From Mycolicibacterium litorale (GTDB lineage: Bacteria > Actinomycetota > Actinomycetes > Mycobacteriales > Mycobacteriaceae), in NCBI RefSeq assembly GCF_014218295.1, contig NZ_AP023287.1, positions 2,976,001 through 3,040,000 on the forward strand: a stretch of 64,000 bases of DNA. Direction: 5' to 3'. Position 1 is the stretch's first letter. Each line of letters begins with the position of its first letter. The position numbers were made by a program, and so were the translations under genes. Shown piece by piece: positions 49,764 through 58,446 of this stretch. The notes beneath the pieces are model-generated. The model had not been told where the DNA came from. It saw only the letters and a list, made by a program, of their open reading frames with translations, and ran no database searches.

Positions 49764-50981
49764 GTGAATCATCCGGGTGCTTGGGGCGTCTCCCATGATG
49801 TGACCGATATCTACTCAGAACACGTGCGAATCTCGCCGCCGCCCGATCCGGCGCTCCTCCCCGACGCGCTGCGCCCGATCATCGAGGCCACCCTGGAAGA
49901 GGGAGAACGCGGGCGAGTCGCGCCGGAACCGCTTCGGAACGCGCTGCGGGACAGCGGGGCGCTGCGAATGCTCACCCCTCGCGAATTCGGCGGGACCGAG
50001 ACACCACTCACCACGGTCCTCGGGGTGTACGAGGGCCTTGGCCGCATCGACGCGTCCACCGGACTGCTCGTGTGGAACGCGAATTTCGGCTTCATCGGCG
50101 CCCTGCTCAGTGCCGCAGGCGCCGAGCACCTCTGGGGTACGACGCCCGACCCGGTCTTCGCCAACTCCGGTAAGGCGGGCGTGATCGAGGTGGTCGACGG
50201 CGGGTACGAGCTCTCCGGGTGGTTTCCCATCGTGACCGGCATCGACGCCGCGGATTGGCTCATCGTCTGTGCGGTCGTCAGCCGGAACGGAACGCCGGAG
50301 CTGATCGACGGGGTTCCCGACCTGAGGCTCTGCGCCGTGCGTACGGGCGACTTCACCATCGAGGACACCTGGGACGTTTCCGGGACCCGCGCCACCGGCA
50401 GCAACAACGCCATGGTCGAAAGCGTATTCGTCCCAGCGGATCTCGTCACACCACCGCTTCATGATCCGCCGCGCATCGACCGGCGGCTCTACCGTGGCTT
50501 CATCCCCCATCTGGTGTTCGCGGGCTGCACGGCCGTCGCGCTCGGTGTCGCTCAGGCCGCGGTGGACGCGACGGTCACCCTGGCCACCCGCAAGGCGGCG
50601 GCCACGGGGTGCTTTCTGGCCGACGAGGCGCATACCCAGTACGCGATCGCCAAAGCGGACACCGCACTCGCCGCATCCCGCGCGCTGCTGTTCTCCTCGA
50701 TTGAAACGTTACAAAGCTTGGCTGAACTCGGGCGTGCGGTGACCATCCAGCACCGGGCCGCGCTGCGCGCCGCCATGACCCATGCCGCCGAAGTGAGTCG
50801 TGAGGCACTGGTGGGGATGTACGAGCTGGCGGGTTCGTCCGCGCTGTACCGGGGTCACCCACTGGAGCGGACTTTCCGCGACGGCATGGCCGTCCTGCAG
50901 CACGCCAACCACTCGCGCCGCTTCCTCCAGGCCGCCGGGCGGGTCCACCTCGGACGCGATCCGGGCGTGCCCCTGTTCTGA
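49764..50981 (+). CDS. Acyl-CoA dehydrogenase-fold flavin monooxygenase (HsaA/DszC-like)
   Basis: This protein of about 405 aa has the acyl-CoA dehydrogenase fold but resembles class D FMNH2-dependent monooxygenases. Conserved parts are LRMLTPREFGGTETPL, the DTWDVSGTRATGSNNAMVES segment, and a C-terminal region with HANHSRRFLQAAGRVHLG. HsaA of cholesterol ring degradation belongs here, which fits the KstR-linked genes just upstream (24 bp gap). A flavin reductase is not encoded nearby. Start choices are TTG 49746, GTG 49764 and GTG 49800; none has a decisive SD, and I use 49764. Confidence 0.8.
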   Translation: MNHPGAWGVSHDVTDIYSEHVRISPPPDPALLPDALRPIIEATLEEGERGRVAPEPLRNALRDSGALRMLTPREFGGTETPLTTVLGVYEGLGRIDASTGLLVWNANFGFIGALLSAAGAEHLWGTTPDPVFANSGKAGVIEVVDGGYELSGWFPIVTGIDAADWLIVCAVVSRNGTPELIDGVPDLRLCAVRTGDFTIEDTWDVSGTRATGSNNAMVESVFVPADLVTPPLHDPPRIDRRLYRGFIPHLVFAGCTAVALGVAQAAVDATVTLATRKAAATGCFLADEAHTQYAIAKADTALAASRALLFSSIETLQSLAELGRAVTIQHRAALRAAMTHAAEVSREALVGMYELAGSSALYRGHPLERTFRDGMAVLQHANHSRRFLQAAGRVHLGRDPGVPLF

Positions 50982-51041
50982 GCGTCGAGCCGACCGGCAA
51001 CCGCCCGTCGGCGAACCGCTTGCATCTGCACAAAGTGCCGC

Positions 51042-51072
51042 TTGACCGGCGGATATAGGCGCAATATATTGC
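51042..51072 (+). promoter_or_regulatory. SigA-like promoter overlapped by a perfect palindrome
   Basis: TTGACC (51042-51047), a 17-bp spacer and TATATT (51065-51070) form a near-consensus housekeeping promoter. The -10 box is buried in the 12-bp perfect palindrome GCAATATATTGC (51061-51072), a likely operator. The next gene is the sigma factor at 51261, leaving about 180 nt of leader. The rest of 50982-51260 shows no gene. Confidence 0.65.
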
Positions 51073-51260
51073 ATACCGGGCCCTGGATGCGGCCCACGGC
51101 GATACAGGGGGCCACGGGGTGGTCGTAGCGCGGCCGATGGCGGGGCGAGAGTGCCGGTCGTCGTCTGCGATCCACGAATCGAAGAACCGAGTTTTTCCCA
51201 GACGTTTCCGTATCGCCGACATGCGCGGTGCGGTCAATCCACGACAACGATGGGAGTCCA

Positions 51261-51857
51261 GTGCTGGACCCGACCGATGCCGCCGGCGAATCTGCTCGTG
51301 ACGGCCATCTCGACAGATTCGAACGCGACGTGATGCCCTTGATCAAGGATCTGCATCGATCCGCGTACGCCTACACACGCAACGCGGCCGACGCGGAGGA
51401 CCTGGTTCAGGAGACGCTGCTGCGAGCCTTCCGCGCCTTCGACAAGCTGAGCGGGGACTACCGACTCAAGGCGTGGCTGCTGTCCATCATGCGCAACACC
51501 TGGATCAGCAGATACCGGGCCACAATGCGCCGTCCCCCCGAGACGCTGATCGGTGATCTCAACGATGGACACATCAACAGACGGACGGTCTCCCGCGAGA
51601 CGAGTTCCGCCGAACAACTCGTGCTGCAGGACATGCCGGATCCGCAGCTCGTCGCCGCACTGGCGACGCTGCCCGAGCCCCTCCGCCTGACCGTGTACTA
51701 CGTTGCGGTACAAGGTCTGTCGTGTCATGAGGCGGCCACTGCGATGGGCATCCCGAAGGGCACCGTGATGTCGAGGATGTACCGGAGCCGGCTCCACCTG
51801 CGCCGGAGCCTCGGCGCCCATCCCGGTCTCAGCGCCGCGGCACCCGGTCCGCACTGA
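51261..51857 (+). CDS. ECF-type RNA polymerase sigma factor, no adjacent anti-sigma gene
   Basis: This 198-aa group 4 sigma factor has region 2 (about 20-85: YAYTRNAADAEDLVQETLLRAF and KAWLLSIMRNTWISRYR) and region 4 (about 130-185: LPEPLRLTVYYVAVQGLS and GIPKGTVMSRMYRSRLHLR). The architecture resembles SigE/SigH relatives. The start chosen is GTG 51261 with GGGAG 5 nt upstream; GTG 51228 lacks an SD. SigH-type genes usually have a ZAS anti-sigma gene directly downstream, but here the next gene is on the other strand. The upstream SigA-like promoter suggests housekeeping control rather than autoregulation. Confidence 0.9.
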   Translation: MLDPTDAAGESARDGHLDRFERDVMPLIKDLHRSAYAYTRNAADAEDLVQETLLRAFRAFDKLSGDYRLKAWLLSIMRNTWISRYRATMRRPPETLIGDLNDGHINRRTVSRETSSAEQLVLQDMPDPQLVAALATLPEPLRLTVYYVAVQGLSCHEAATAMGIPKGTVMSRMYRSRLHLRRSLGAHPGLSAAAPGPH

Positions 51858-51867
51858 CTCCACCCCT

Positions 51868-52395
51868 TCAGCAGGACTGCACGACGTCGCTCGAGACGAT
51901 GGCCCGCAGTGGAACTGTGACACGTTCACCACGGACATCGAGGCTCAGCGTGGCAGGTCCGATCTGCTCGAGCGTGCCGCAGGCGAATCCCGCCGATGTC
52001 GTCACGGCGACCTTGGGGGCCGATGCGGGGGTGTCGGCGCGGGCGTTCGGCCACCACCACGTCAATGCCGCGAGTGCCGTCAGCGCCACCGCGGCGAACG
52101 TGGTGACGATTCCGACGACGAGCCGGCGGCTCTCGGCGGCTGGAGAGATGGGGCGTCGCGTCACCGGATGCGCGACGGTCGCGACCAGCAGCACGCCGAC
52201 GAGGGTGAGGACCAGGCCGGACAGCGCGGCCACGGCGCCGACCTCCTGCAGCCACGGCGGACGAGTCCCCGAGGTGGCGCCGCCGCTGAACACACCACAC
52301 AGCCCGACGAAGCCGAGAACGCCTACCTGCAGCTTCTGCCATTCGCGTGCGGATTCCTGCGCCGGAGAGAAGTCGTAAGGCCTGCCGTTCGACAT
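51868..52395 (-). CDS. Small membrane protein of unknown function
   Basis: This 175-aa protein has three hydrophobic segments (VGVLGFVGLCGVFSGG, AVAALSGLVLTLVGVLLVA and VVGIVTTFAAVALTALAAL). A C-terminal soluble part of about 60 residues follows (TTSAGFACGTLEQIGPATLS), with two Cys that could form a disulphide if it lies outside. The start is ATG 52395 (MSNGRPYDFSPAQESAREW). The C-terminal domain looks like a small beta-structure. It is convergent with the sigma factor (10 bp between stops). It is not recognisably an anti-sigma factor, although its position makes that worth testing. Confidence 0.65.
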   Translation of the reverse strand: MSNGRPYDFSPAQESAREWQKLQVGVLGFVGLCGVFSGGATSGTRPPWLQEVGAVAALSGLVLTLVGVLLVATVAHPVTRRPISPAAESRRLVVGIVTTFAAVALTALAALTWWWPNARADTPASAPKVAVTTSAGFACGTLEQIGPATLSLDVRGERVTVPLRAIVSSDVVQSC

Positions 52396-52468
52396 CGCGC
52401 CACCGTTTCGCCTACTTATACCGTCGAAGTGGTGAACGACTCCCGGCGCCGATGCGATTCCCTCGGCG

Positions 52469-53212
52469 TCAGGCCACGCCGAGGTAGGCGGCGCGAATGC
52501 TGTCGTCGTGCAGCAGTTCCCGGGCGTCGCCGGTGCGGGTGACCTCACCCGTTTCGAGGATGTAGGCGCGGTCCGAGCGCGACAGCGCCTGCTGGGCGTT
52601 CTGCTCGACGAGGAGCACGGTGGTGCCCTGGGCATTGATGTCGGCGATGATCTTGAAGATCTGCGAGATCACCATCGGGGCGAGGCCCATCGACGGCTCG
52701 TCGAGCAACAGCACCTTCGGCCGTGCCATCAGCGCCCGCCCGATGGCCAGCATCTGCTGTTCGCCACCGGAGAGCGTGCCGCCCACCTGCGCCCGGCGCT
52801 CCGCCAATCGGGGGAACGTCTCGAACACCCAGTCCAGCCGCTCGCGATGCTCGGCCTTGCTCGCGAATTTCCGCGCGTAACAGCCCATTTCGAGGTTCTC
52901 GGTGATGGTCATCCCCGGGAACACGCCTCGGCCCTCCGGCGCCTGGATCAGACCGTCCGCCACCCGCCGGTGCGCCTTGACCCGGGAGACGTCGCGCCCG
53001 TCGAACCACACCGACCCCGACGACAGCGGGCGTAGACCCGAGATCGCGCGCATCATCGTCGTCTTGCCCGCACCGTTCGAGCCGAGCAGCGTGACCAGTT
53101 CACCCTCGTGCACGGTCAGCGACACCCCGTGGAGGGCGCGGATGCGGCCGTAGTGCACCACGGCGTCACGCACCTCGAGCAGGACCTTGCGGGACTCAAC
53201 CGAGTTCGTCAT
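52469..53212 (-). CDS. livF: Branched-chain amino acid ABC transporter ATP-binding protein LivF
   Basis: This 247-aa ATPase drives the Liv importer. Walker A is GSNGAGKTTMMRAISG, the signature TLSGGEQQMLAIGRAL and Walker B KVLLLDEPSMGLAP, with the family tail GDARELLHDDSIRAAYLG. It overlaps livG by 17 bp and is the last gene of livHMGF. The length is typical. The transported substrate is most likely leucine, isoleucine and valine, though related Liv-type systems carry amides or urea. Confidence 0.94.
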   Translation of the reverse strand: MTNSVESRKVLLEVRDAVVHYGRIRALHGVSLTVHEGELVTLLGSNGAGKTTMMRAISGLRPLSSGSVWFDGRDVSRVKAHRRVADGLIQAPEGRGVFPGMTITENLEMGCYARKFASKAEHRERLDWVFETFPRLAERRAQVGGTLSGGEQQMLAIGRALMARPKVLLLDEPSMGLAPMVISQIFKIIADINAQGTTVLLVEQNAQQALSRSDRAYILETGEVTRTGDARELLHDDSIRAAYLGVA

Positions 53213-54023
53213 CAGGCACTCCCAGATAGGCGGCGATGACCTTCGGGTCGTCGCGGATGTCGGCGGGCAGCCCGTCGGCGATCTTGCGCCCGAACTCCAA
53301 CACCACGATGCGGTCGGTCACCCCCATCACCAACCGCATGTCGTGTTCGATCAGCAGCACGGTGTAGCCGTCGTCGCGGATCTTGCGGATCAGATCGATC
53401 AGCGACGCCTTTTCGGCGGGGTTGAACCCGGCGGCCGGTTCGTCCAGGCACAGCAGTTTGGGTTCGGTGGCCAGCGCGCGGGCGATCTCCAGCCGGCGCT
53501 GGTCACCGTAGGACAGGTTCTTGGCCTTCTCCTCGCCGCGGTGGGCGATGCCGACGAAGTGCAGCAGCGCCGCCGATCGCTCGATCGCCGACTTCTCTTC
53601 ACGGCGGTGGCGCGAGGTGCGGGCCAACGCACCGGGCACCGAGGTCAGGTGCCGCGCATCGGTGCCCACCATGACGTTCTCGAGCGCGGTCATCTCGCCG
53701 AACAACCGGATGTTCTGGAAGGTGCGGGCGATACCGCGACGGGTGATCTGGTGGCGTTTGATGCGGCCCAGCGGCTTCCCGTCGAACGTCACCGACCCCG
53801 ACGTCGGCCGGTACACACCGGTGATCGCATTGAAGCAGGTGGTCTTCCCCGCCCCGTTCGGACCGATCAGGCCGAGGATCTCGCCACGGCGGATGTCGAA
53901 CGTCACGTTGTCCAGTGCGGTCAGACCGCCGAACTTGACGGTCAGTTCCTGCGTCTGCAGCAGGGTTTCACCCTCCGCTGCGTTGATCTCGCGATGGACA
54001 CCGGAGAGCTCTTCGATCGTCAT
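53196..54023 (-). CDS. livG: Branched-chain amino acid ABC transporter ATP-binding protein LivG
   Basis: This 275-aa ATPase is the partner of LivF. Walker A is GPNGAGKTTCFNAITG, signature NLSYGDQRRLEIARAL (the atypical S-Y-G-D form normal for LivG) and Walker B LLCLDEPAAGFNPAE. The insert following Walker A, with RTFQNIRLFGEMTALENV, is characteristic of LivG. It overlaps livM by 4 bp and livF by 17 bp, which shows tight translational coupling. Confidence 0.94.
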   Translation of the reverse strand: MTIEELSGVHREINAAEGETLLQTQELTVKFGGLTALDNVTFDIRRGEILGLIGPNGAGKTTCFNAITGVYRPTSGSVTFDGKPLGRIKRHQITRRGIARTFQNIRLFGEMTALENVMVGTDARHLTSVPGALARTSRHRREEKSAIERSAALLHFVGIAHRGEEKAKNLSYGDQRRLEIARALATEPKLLCLDEPAAGFNPAEKASLIDLIRKIRDDGYTVLLIEHDMRLVMGVTDRIVVLEFGRKIADGLPADIRDDPKVIAAYLGVPDDELG

Positions 54024-55228
54024 CGCACGGCTCCTTCACTCTCGCCGGGCGCCCTGCGCAGCATGTCCCGCGCCGCCTTGCCGTAGGTGAGCAGTTGCTG
54101 GCGCACCGGGAACAGCCCCTGCGGGCGGAAGATCATGAGCGCCACCAGCGCCATACCGAAGAACAGGTATTTGAGGTCACCGAGGTTGATACCCAGGAAG
54201 TGCACGCCCAGGAGGCGGTTCGGCAGATAGACGATGATGAACGCCCCGAATATCACGCCGAGTTTGTTGCCCTGCCCGCCGAGCACCACCGCACACAGGA
54301 ACAACATCGAGTTGATGATGTTGAAGGTGGGCGGTGCGACGTACTGCACCTGTCCCGCGTACAACGCCCCCGACAGCCCACCGATCGCGGCGCCGATCAC
54401 GAACGCCCACAGCTTGAACCGGAAGGTGTTGACGCCCATCACTTCCGCGGCGTCTTCATCCTCCCGGATCGCCACCCAGGCCCGGCCGACGCGGCTGCGC
54501 TCGAGGTTGCCGACCAGCAGCAGGATGATGACGATGAGCACCAGGCCGACCCAGAACCACCAGGTGCCGTAGTTGGCGTCACCGGAGGAGTTGGCGCTGG
54601 AGAAGACTCCGTCCGGCAGCCGTTCACTTTCCCCGAGGCGCGGATACGCGACGCCACTGAGTCCGCGCGGGCCGTTGGTGATGTCGGCCAGGTTGTCGGC
54701 CAGCAAGCGGATGATCTCGCCGAACCCGAGGGTGACGATCGCCAGGTAGTCGCCCCGCAGCCGTAGCGTCGGGAACCCGAGGATCAGCCCGGCCAGTGCG
54801 GTGAACGCCATGGCCAGCGGGACACACGACAGCCACGCCCACGGGGTGCTGAACCAGCCGTCGGGACCGGCCTGGTTCCACGGGCTGTCCGGACTGGTCA
54901 ACAGCGCCACGGTGTACGCGCCGACGGCGTAGAAGCCGACATAGCCGAGGTCGAGCAGACCGGCCTGGCCGACCACCACGTTGAGCCCGATCGCGATGAT
55001 GGCGACCATCGCGAACTGGGCCATGGTGCCGCCGAAGCTGATGCCGGGAGTGTCGAGGAACGGCGGGGTGAACAGCGGCAGCAGCGCCAGCGCGCCGAAC
55101 GCGAGGACACCGAACAGCCACTTCTGCGGCCGGTTCAGTCCGGCCCACCACTCCCGCAGCCCGTCGCCGGGCGCCAACAGTCCCCGGGTGATTCGCGCCC
55201 GGCCGCCGTCTCCCCCTCGCGTGCTCAT
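54020..55228 (-). CDS. livM: Branched-chain amino acid ABC transporter permease LivM
   Basis: This 402-aa inner-membrane permease has about ten spans. The BPD_transp_2 domain covers about residues 60-350, with the cytoplasmic coupling region WVAIREDEDAAEVMGVNTFRFK contacting the ATPases. The N-terminal 35 residues are hydrophilic. It overlaps livH by 4 bp upstream and livG by 4 bp downstream. All conserved segments, such as NVVVGQAGLLDLGYVGFYAVG, are intact. Confidence 0.93.
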   Translation of the reverse strand: MSTRGGDGGRARITRGLLAPGDGLREWWAGLNRPQKWLFGVLAFGALALLPLFTPPFLDTPGISFGGTMAQFAMVAIIAIGLNVVVGQAGLLDLGYVGFYAVGAYTVALLTSPDSPWNQAGPDGWFSTPWAWLSCVPLAMAFTALAGLILGFPTLRLRGDYLAIVTLGFGEIIRLLADNLADITNGPRGLSGVAYPRLGESERLPDGVFSSANSSGDANYGTWWFWVGLVLIVIILLLVGNLERSRVGRAWVAIREDEDAAEVMGVNTFRFKLWAFVIGAAIGGLSGALYAGQVQYVAPPTFNIINSMLFLCAVVLGGQGNKLGVIFGAFIIVYLPNRLLGVHFLGINLGDLKYLFFGMALVALMIFRPQGLFPVRQQLLTYGKAARDMLRRAPGESEGAVR

Positions 55229-56262
55229 ACCCGTGCCTTCCCGAGGCTCTCACCGAGTATGCCGGTGGGCCGGATCAACAGGACCAGCACCAGGAGCACG
55301 AACGCCACCACGTCGCGCCACTGCGTGCCGAACACCGCCTGCCCGTAGTTCTCCATCACCCCGAGGATGAGCCCACCGAGCAGCGCGCCGCGCAGGTTGC
55401 CGATGCCGCCGAGCACCGCGGCCGAGAAGGCCTTGATACCCAACAGGAATCCACCGGAGTAGATGATGCCCTGAGGCACCTTGAGCATGTAGAGCAGAGC
55501 GGCGGCACCGGCCAGCACGCCACCGATCATGAAGGTCAGCATGATGACTCGTTCCCGCGACACCCCCATCAGTGTCGCGGTGTTGGGATCCTGAGCGACG
55601 GCACGGATGCCGCGACCGAACTTCGTCCGGTTGATCGCGATGTCGGTGAGCACCGCGAACACGAGTGCCGCGGCGATGATGATCAGCGTCACGTTCGAGA
55701 CGGTGGCACCGAAGATCTCGAACTGGGTCTTGGGCTGCACCAGCGTGATCGGCTGCTGGGCGTTGCTGCCGCCGTAGCCGGTGATGATCTTCGGCAGGAT
55801 GAAGTGCACGAATTCCTGCAGCACGAACGACATGCCGATCGCGGTGATCAGGAAGGTCAGCGGGCGGGCACCGCGCCGGCGCAGCGGTCGGTAGGCGACC
55901 GCCTCCAGACCGACCGCGGCCGAACCGGAGACCAGCATCGCGAACAGCATCGCGATGGCCAGGTAGAGCACCGTCAGCGCGAGGCCCTTGCTGTAGGCGT
56001 TCCCGGACGGGTTGAAGCCGAGGATCATGTCCAGGCAGAAGTAGGCCCCGAACATGCCGAGCATGAAGATCTCGGAGTGGGCGAAGTTGATCAGTCGCAG
56101 CACGCCGAACACCAGCGTGTAGCCGACGGCCACCAACGCGTAGATGGCGCCCCAGGACAGGCCGTCGATGGTCAACTGCCAGAAGCCTGTTCGCAAGCCG
56201 TCGAGGTTGAAGTTGATGTTCGCGGCCAGACAGGCGTACTGATCGACGCACTGGGCAAGCAT
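55225..56262 (-). CDS. livH: Branched-chain amino acid ABC transporter permease LivH
   Basis: This 345-aa inner-membrane permease has eight to nine spans. The family core is WGAIYALVAVGYTLVFGVLRLINFAHSE in form, and the coupling helix region is GRGIRAVAQDPNTATLMGVSRE. An N-terminal Cys-containing extension (about 30 residues) precedes the first span. It is separated from livK by a 15-bp-stem hairpin, so its level is probably below that of the binding protein. Confidence 0.93.
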   Translation of the reverse strand: MLAQCVDQYACLAANINFNLDGLRTGFWQLTIDGLSWGAIYALVAVGYTLVFGVLRLINFAHSEIFMLGMFGAYFCLDMILGFNPSGNAYSKGLALTVLYLAIAMLFAMLVSGSAAVGLEAVAYRPLRRRGARPLTFLITAIGMSFVLQEFVHFILPKIITGYGGSNAQQPITLVQPKTQFEIFGATVSNVTLIIIAAALVFAVLTDIAINRTKFGRGIRAVAQDPNTATLMGVSRERVIMLTFMIGGVLAGAAALLYMLKVPQGIIYSGGFLLGIKAFSAAVLGGIGNLRGALLGGLILGVMENYGQAVFGTQWRDVVAFVLLVLVLLIRPTGILGESLGKARV

Positions 56263-56294
56263 CCGGTGGCGACTCCTTGAACGGTGGTCTGAAA

Positions 56295-56333
56295 CGAAAC
56301 GCGTCCGAGCCTGTCGGTCTCGGACGCGTTTCG
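56295..56333 (-). terminator. Strong hairpin between livK and livH
   Basis: A 15-bp perfect stem (CGAAACGCGTCCGAG / CTCGGACGCGTTTCG, 9-nt loop) starts about 10 nt after the livK stop. It probably stabilises or terminates the livK mRNA with partial read-through into livHMGF, a common way to make more binding protein than permease. Confidence 0.85.
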
Positions 56334-56342
56334 TCTCAGCGG

Positions 56343-57554
56343 CTACTGGACCTTGTAGATCCAGATCTGGGTTGAGGTGAGCTCACCTTGCGGAGTCCAC
56401 TGGTACTGGCGGGCGACGCCGGGACCGTTGTAGTTGCGGACGAAGTCCAGCAGCGCAGGCCGGGTGATCGCACCGGAGTCGATGCCCTTGAGCAGGATGG
56501 TGCCCAGGTCGTAGCCCTCGGTGCTGTAGGTGCCGGGAGCCTGGTTGAACTTCTTGGTGTACTCGTCGGCGAATTCGGCGGGTGCCGGGCTGCACGGGCA
56601 GGACAGGATCGCGTCCTTCGAGGACTCGCCGGCCTGCTTGACGAACTCGGGGTCCTTGGTGCCGTCGGCGCTGACGAACGTCGCCTCCACACCGCCGTCC
56701 TTGAGCTGGGTGGCCAGCGGCGCCGCTTCGGCGTAGTAGCCCGCGAAGAACACCGACTGCGGGCTGGCGCCCTTGATCTGGGTGACGGCGGCCGAGAAGT
56801 CCTTGTCGCCCTTCTTGACCGAGATGTTGCAGGCGGCGTCGGCCGTCGGTCCGAGGGTGTCGCGGACGACCGTCGCGAGCCCGAGGCCGTAGTCGGTGCT
56901 GTCGTCCACGACGCACACCTTCTGATTGCCCAGCGTGTTCTTCAGGTAGTTCGCGACGGCCTGCCCCTGCTTGCCGTCGTTGCCCAGACCGCGGAAGAAG
57001 GTGGGCCATCCGTTCTCCGACAGCGTCACGTTGGTGGCGCTCGCCGTGGTGGCGACCAGGCCCGCCTGGGCGAAGACGCCGCCGGTGGCCTTGGTCTCAC
57101 CGGAGAAGGCGGGGCCGACCAGGCCGATGGTGTACTGGTCGTCGACGATCTGCGGTGCGATCGCAGTCGCCTTCTGCGGGTCGCCCTCGGTGTCGAACGG
57201 CTTGAGCTGGACCTGGCAGCCGGGATTGGCGGCGTTGTGCTTGTCGATGGCCAGCTGGACGCCGTTCTTGATGTTGATGCCCAGCGCGGCGTCCGGACCG
57301 TTCAGCGCGCCCGCCATCGCGATCGACACCGGCGGGCAGGTGGCCTGGCCATTGCCCGCCGGGTCGGCTGCGGCACTGGTGTCGGGCGGCGGGATCTCCC
57401 TGCCGTTCTCGTCGATCGGCACCTGCTCCACGATCTTGAGGTCGGTCTGCGCCGACTGCTCCTCCGGCGCTCCCTGATTGCAGCCGGCGAGAGCCAACGC
57501 CAACACCGCGGCGCTACTGAGAGCAAATGCATTGCGTGCCACGCGACCGCGCAC
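56343..57554 (-). CDS. livK: Branched-chain amino acid ABC transporter substrate-binding lipoprotein
   Basis: This 403-aa exported ligand-binding protein (Peripla_BP_6 type) carries a lipobox LAGC with the lipidated Cys at 25, so it is anchored to the outer face of the membrane. The bilobed domain starts at about residue 70 (ISIAMAGALNGPDAALG in form), with GLVGPAFSGETKATGGVF and VFFAGYYAEAAPLATQLKDGG typical of Leu/Ile/Val receptors. Several Cys pairs suggest disulphides. The start is GTG 57554 with GGAGGTG 7 nt upstream. It is first in the operon, with livHMGF following behind a hairpin. Confidence 0.92.
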   Translation of the reverse strand: MRGRVARNAFALSSAAVLALALAGCNQGAPEEQSAQTDLKIVEQVPIDENGREIPPPDTSAAADPAGNGQATCPPVSIAMAGALNGPDAALGINIKNGVQLAIDKHNAANPGCQVQLKPFDTEGDPQKATAIAPQIVDDQYTIGLVGPAFSGETKATGGVFAQAGLVATTASATNVTLSENGWPTFFRGLGNDGKQGQAVANYLKNTLGNQKVCVVDDSTDYGLGLATVVRDTLGPTADAACNISVKKGDKDFSAAVTQIKGASPQSVFFAGYYAEAAPLATQLKDGGVEATFVSADGTKDPEFVKQAGESSKDAILSCPCSPAPAEFADEYTKKFNQAPGTYSTEGYDLGTILLKGIDSGAITRPALLDFVRNYNGPGVARQYQWTPQGELTSTQIWIYKVQ

Positions 57555-57752
57555 GTTTCACCTCCGGGTCTTGAGTGTCATCGGCATCGACTCCGCAGAC
57601 CGTGGCGGTCAGGGCGCTGACGCTTCCGGTAGAACATAGCCAACAGGTGGGCGCAGTGCGTGATGTTGACCAACGCGTCGCCGGATCGCGACCGTCGAAC
57701 ACGACGAATGACGACTATCGAAACGCAGTGTTTACGCGCCGCGGGTCGGCGC

Positions 57753-58376
57753 TCAACTCGACGACGACTCGCCCGCGGGGGCGTCCAGCGTCTCCAGCAC
57801 CACTTCGGCCACCCGCTTCATCGTCGTCCTGCGGTCCATCGCGGCGCGCTGGATCCACTTGAACGCCTCCGGCTCGGTCATCCCCTGATTGGCCTGAAGC
57901 AGACCCTTCGCCCGCTCGACGAGCTTGCGGGTCTCGAGCCGCTCGGACAGCGTCGCGACCTCCTCCTCGAGGGCGTGGATCTCGCCGAACCGGCTGACCG
58001 CCACCTCGATCGCGGGGATCAGGTCGTTGACGTTGAACGGTTTCACCAGATAGGCCATCGCCCCGGCATCGCGGGCCTTCTCCACGAGTTCGCGCTGGCT
58101 GAAGGCGGTCAGGATGACGATCGGGGCGATCCGCTTGCTCGCGATCTCCGATGCGGCGTCGATACCGTCGCGCCGGGGCATCTTGACGTCCATGATGACG
58201 AGATCGGGGGTGAGTGCCTCGGCGAGTTCGACGGCCTCCTGCCCGTCGCCGGCCTCGCCGACGATCTCGTAGCCCTCGTCGCGCAGCATCTCCGCCAGAT
58301 CCATCCGGATGAGAGCCTCGTCTTCGGCGATGAGCACGCGCCGCGGTGTCGGCGCGTCGGTCGGTGAGCCGGTCAT
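57753..58376 (-). CDS. pdtaR: ANTAR response regulator PdtaR
   Basis: This 207-aa two-component response regulator acts on RNA. The receiver domain (about 12-125) has acidic pocket EDEALIR, phospho-acceptor D63 (IMDVKMPRRDG) and conserved Lys (LVKPF). The C-terminal ANTAR domain (about 140-195; LVERAKGLLQANQGMTEPEA) binds paired hairpins in target mRNAs to prevent termination. It is the orthologue of Rv1626, partner of the kinase PdtaS, which is not in this window. The start chosen is ATG 58376 (MTGSPTDAP); in-frame ATG 58385 and 58424 lie upstream. Confidence 0.95.
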   Translation of the reverse strand: MTGSPTDAPTPRRVLIAEDEALIRMDLAEMLRDEGYEIVGEAGDGQEAVELAEALTPDLVIMDVKMPRRDGIDAASEIASKRIAPIVILTAFSQRELVEKARDAGAMAYLVKPFNVNDLIPAIEVAVSRFGEIHALEEEVATLSERLETRKLVERAKGLLQANQGMTEPEAFKWIQRAAMDRRTTMKRVAEVVLETLDAPAGESSSS

Positions 58377-58446
58377 GGATGTCATTGTGGCGGTAACCCG
58401 GGCGATCAGCGACCTCGGGGCCATCCTCTATGGTGGATGACCGCAC

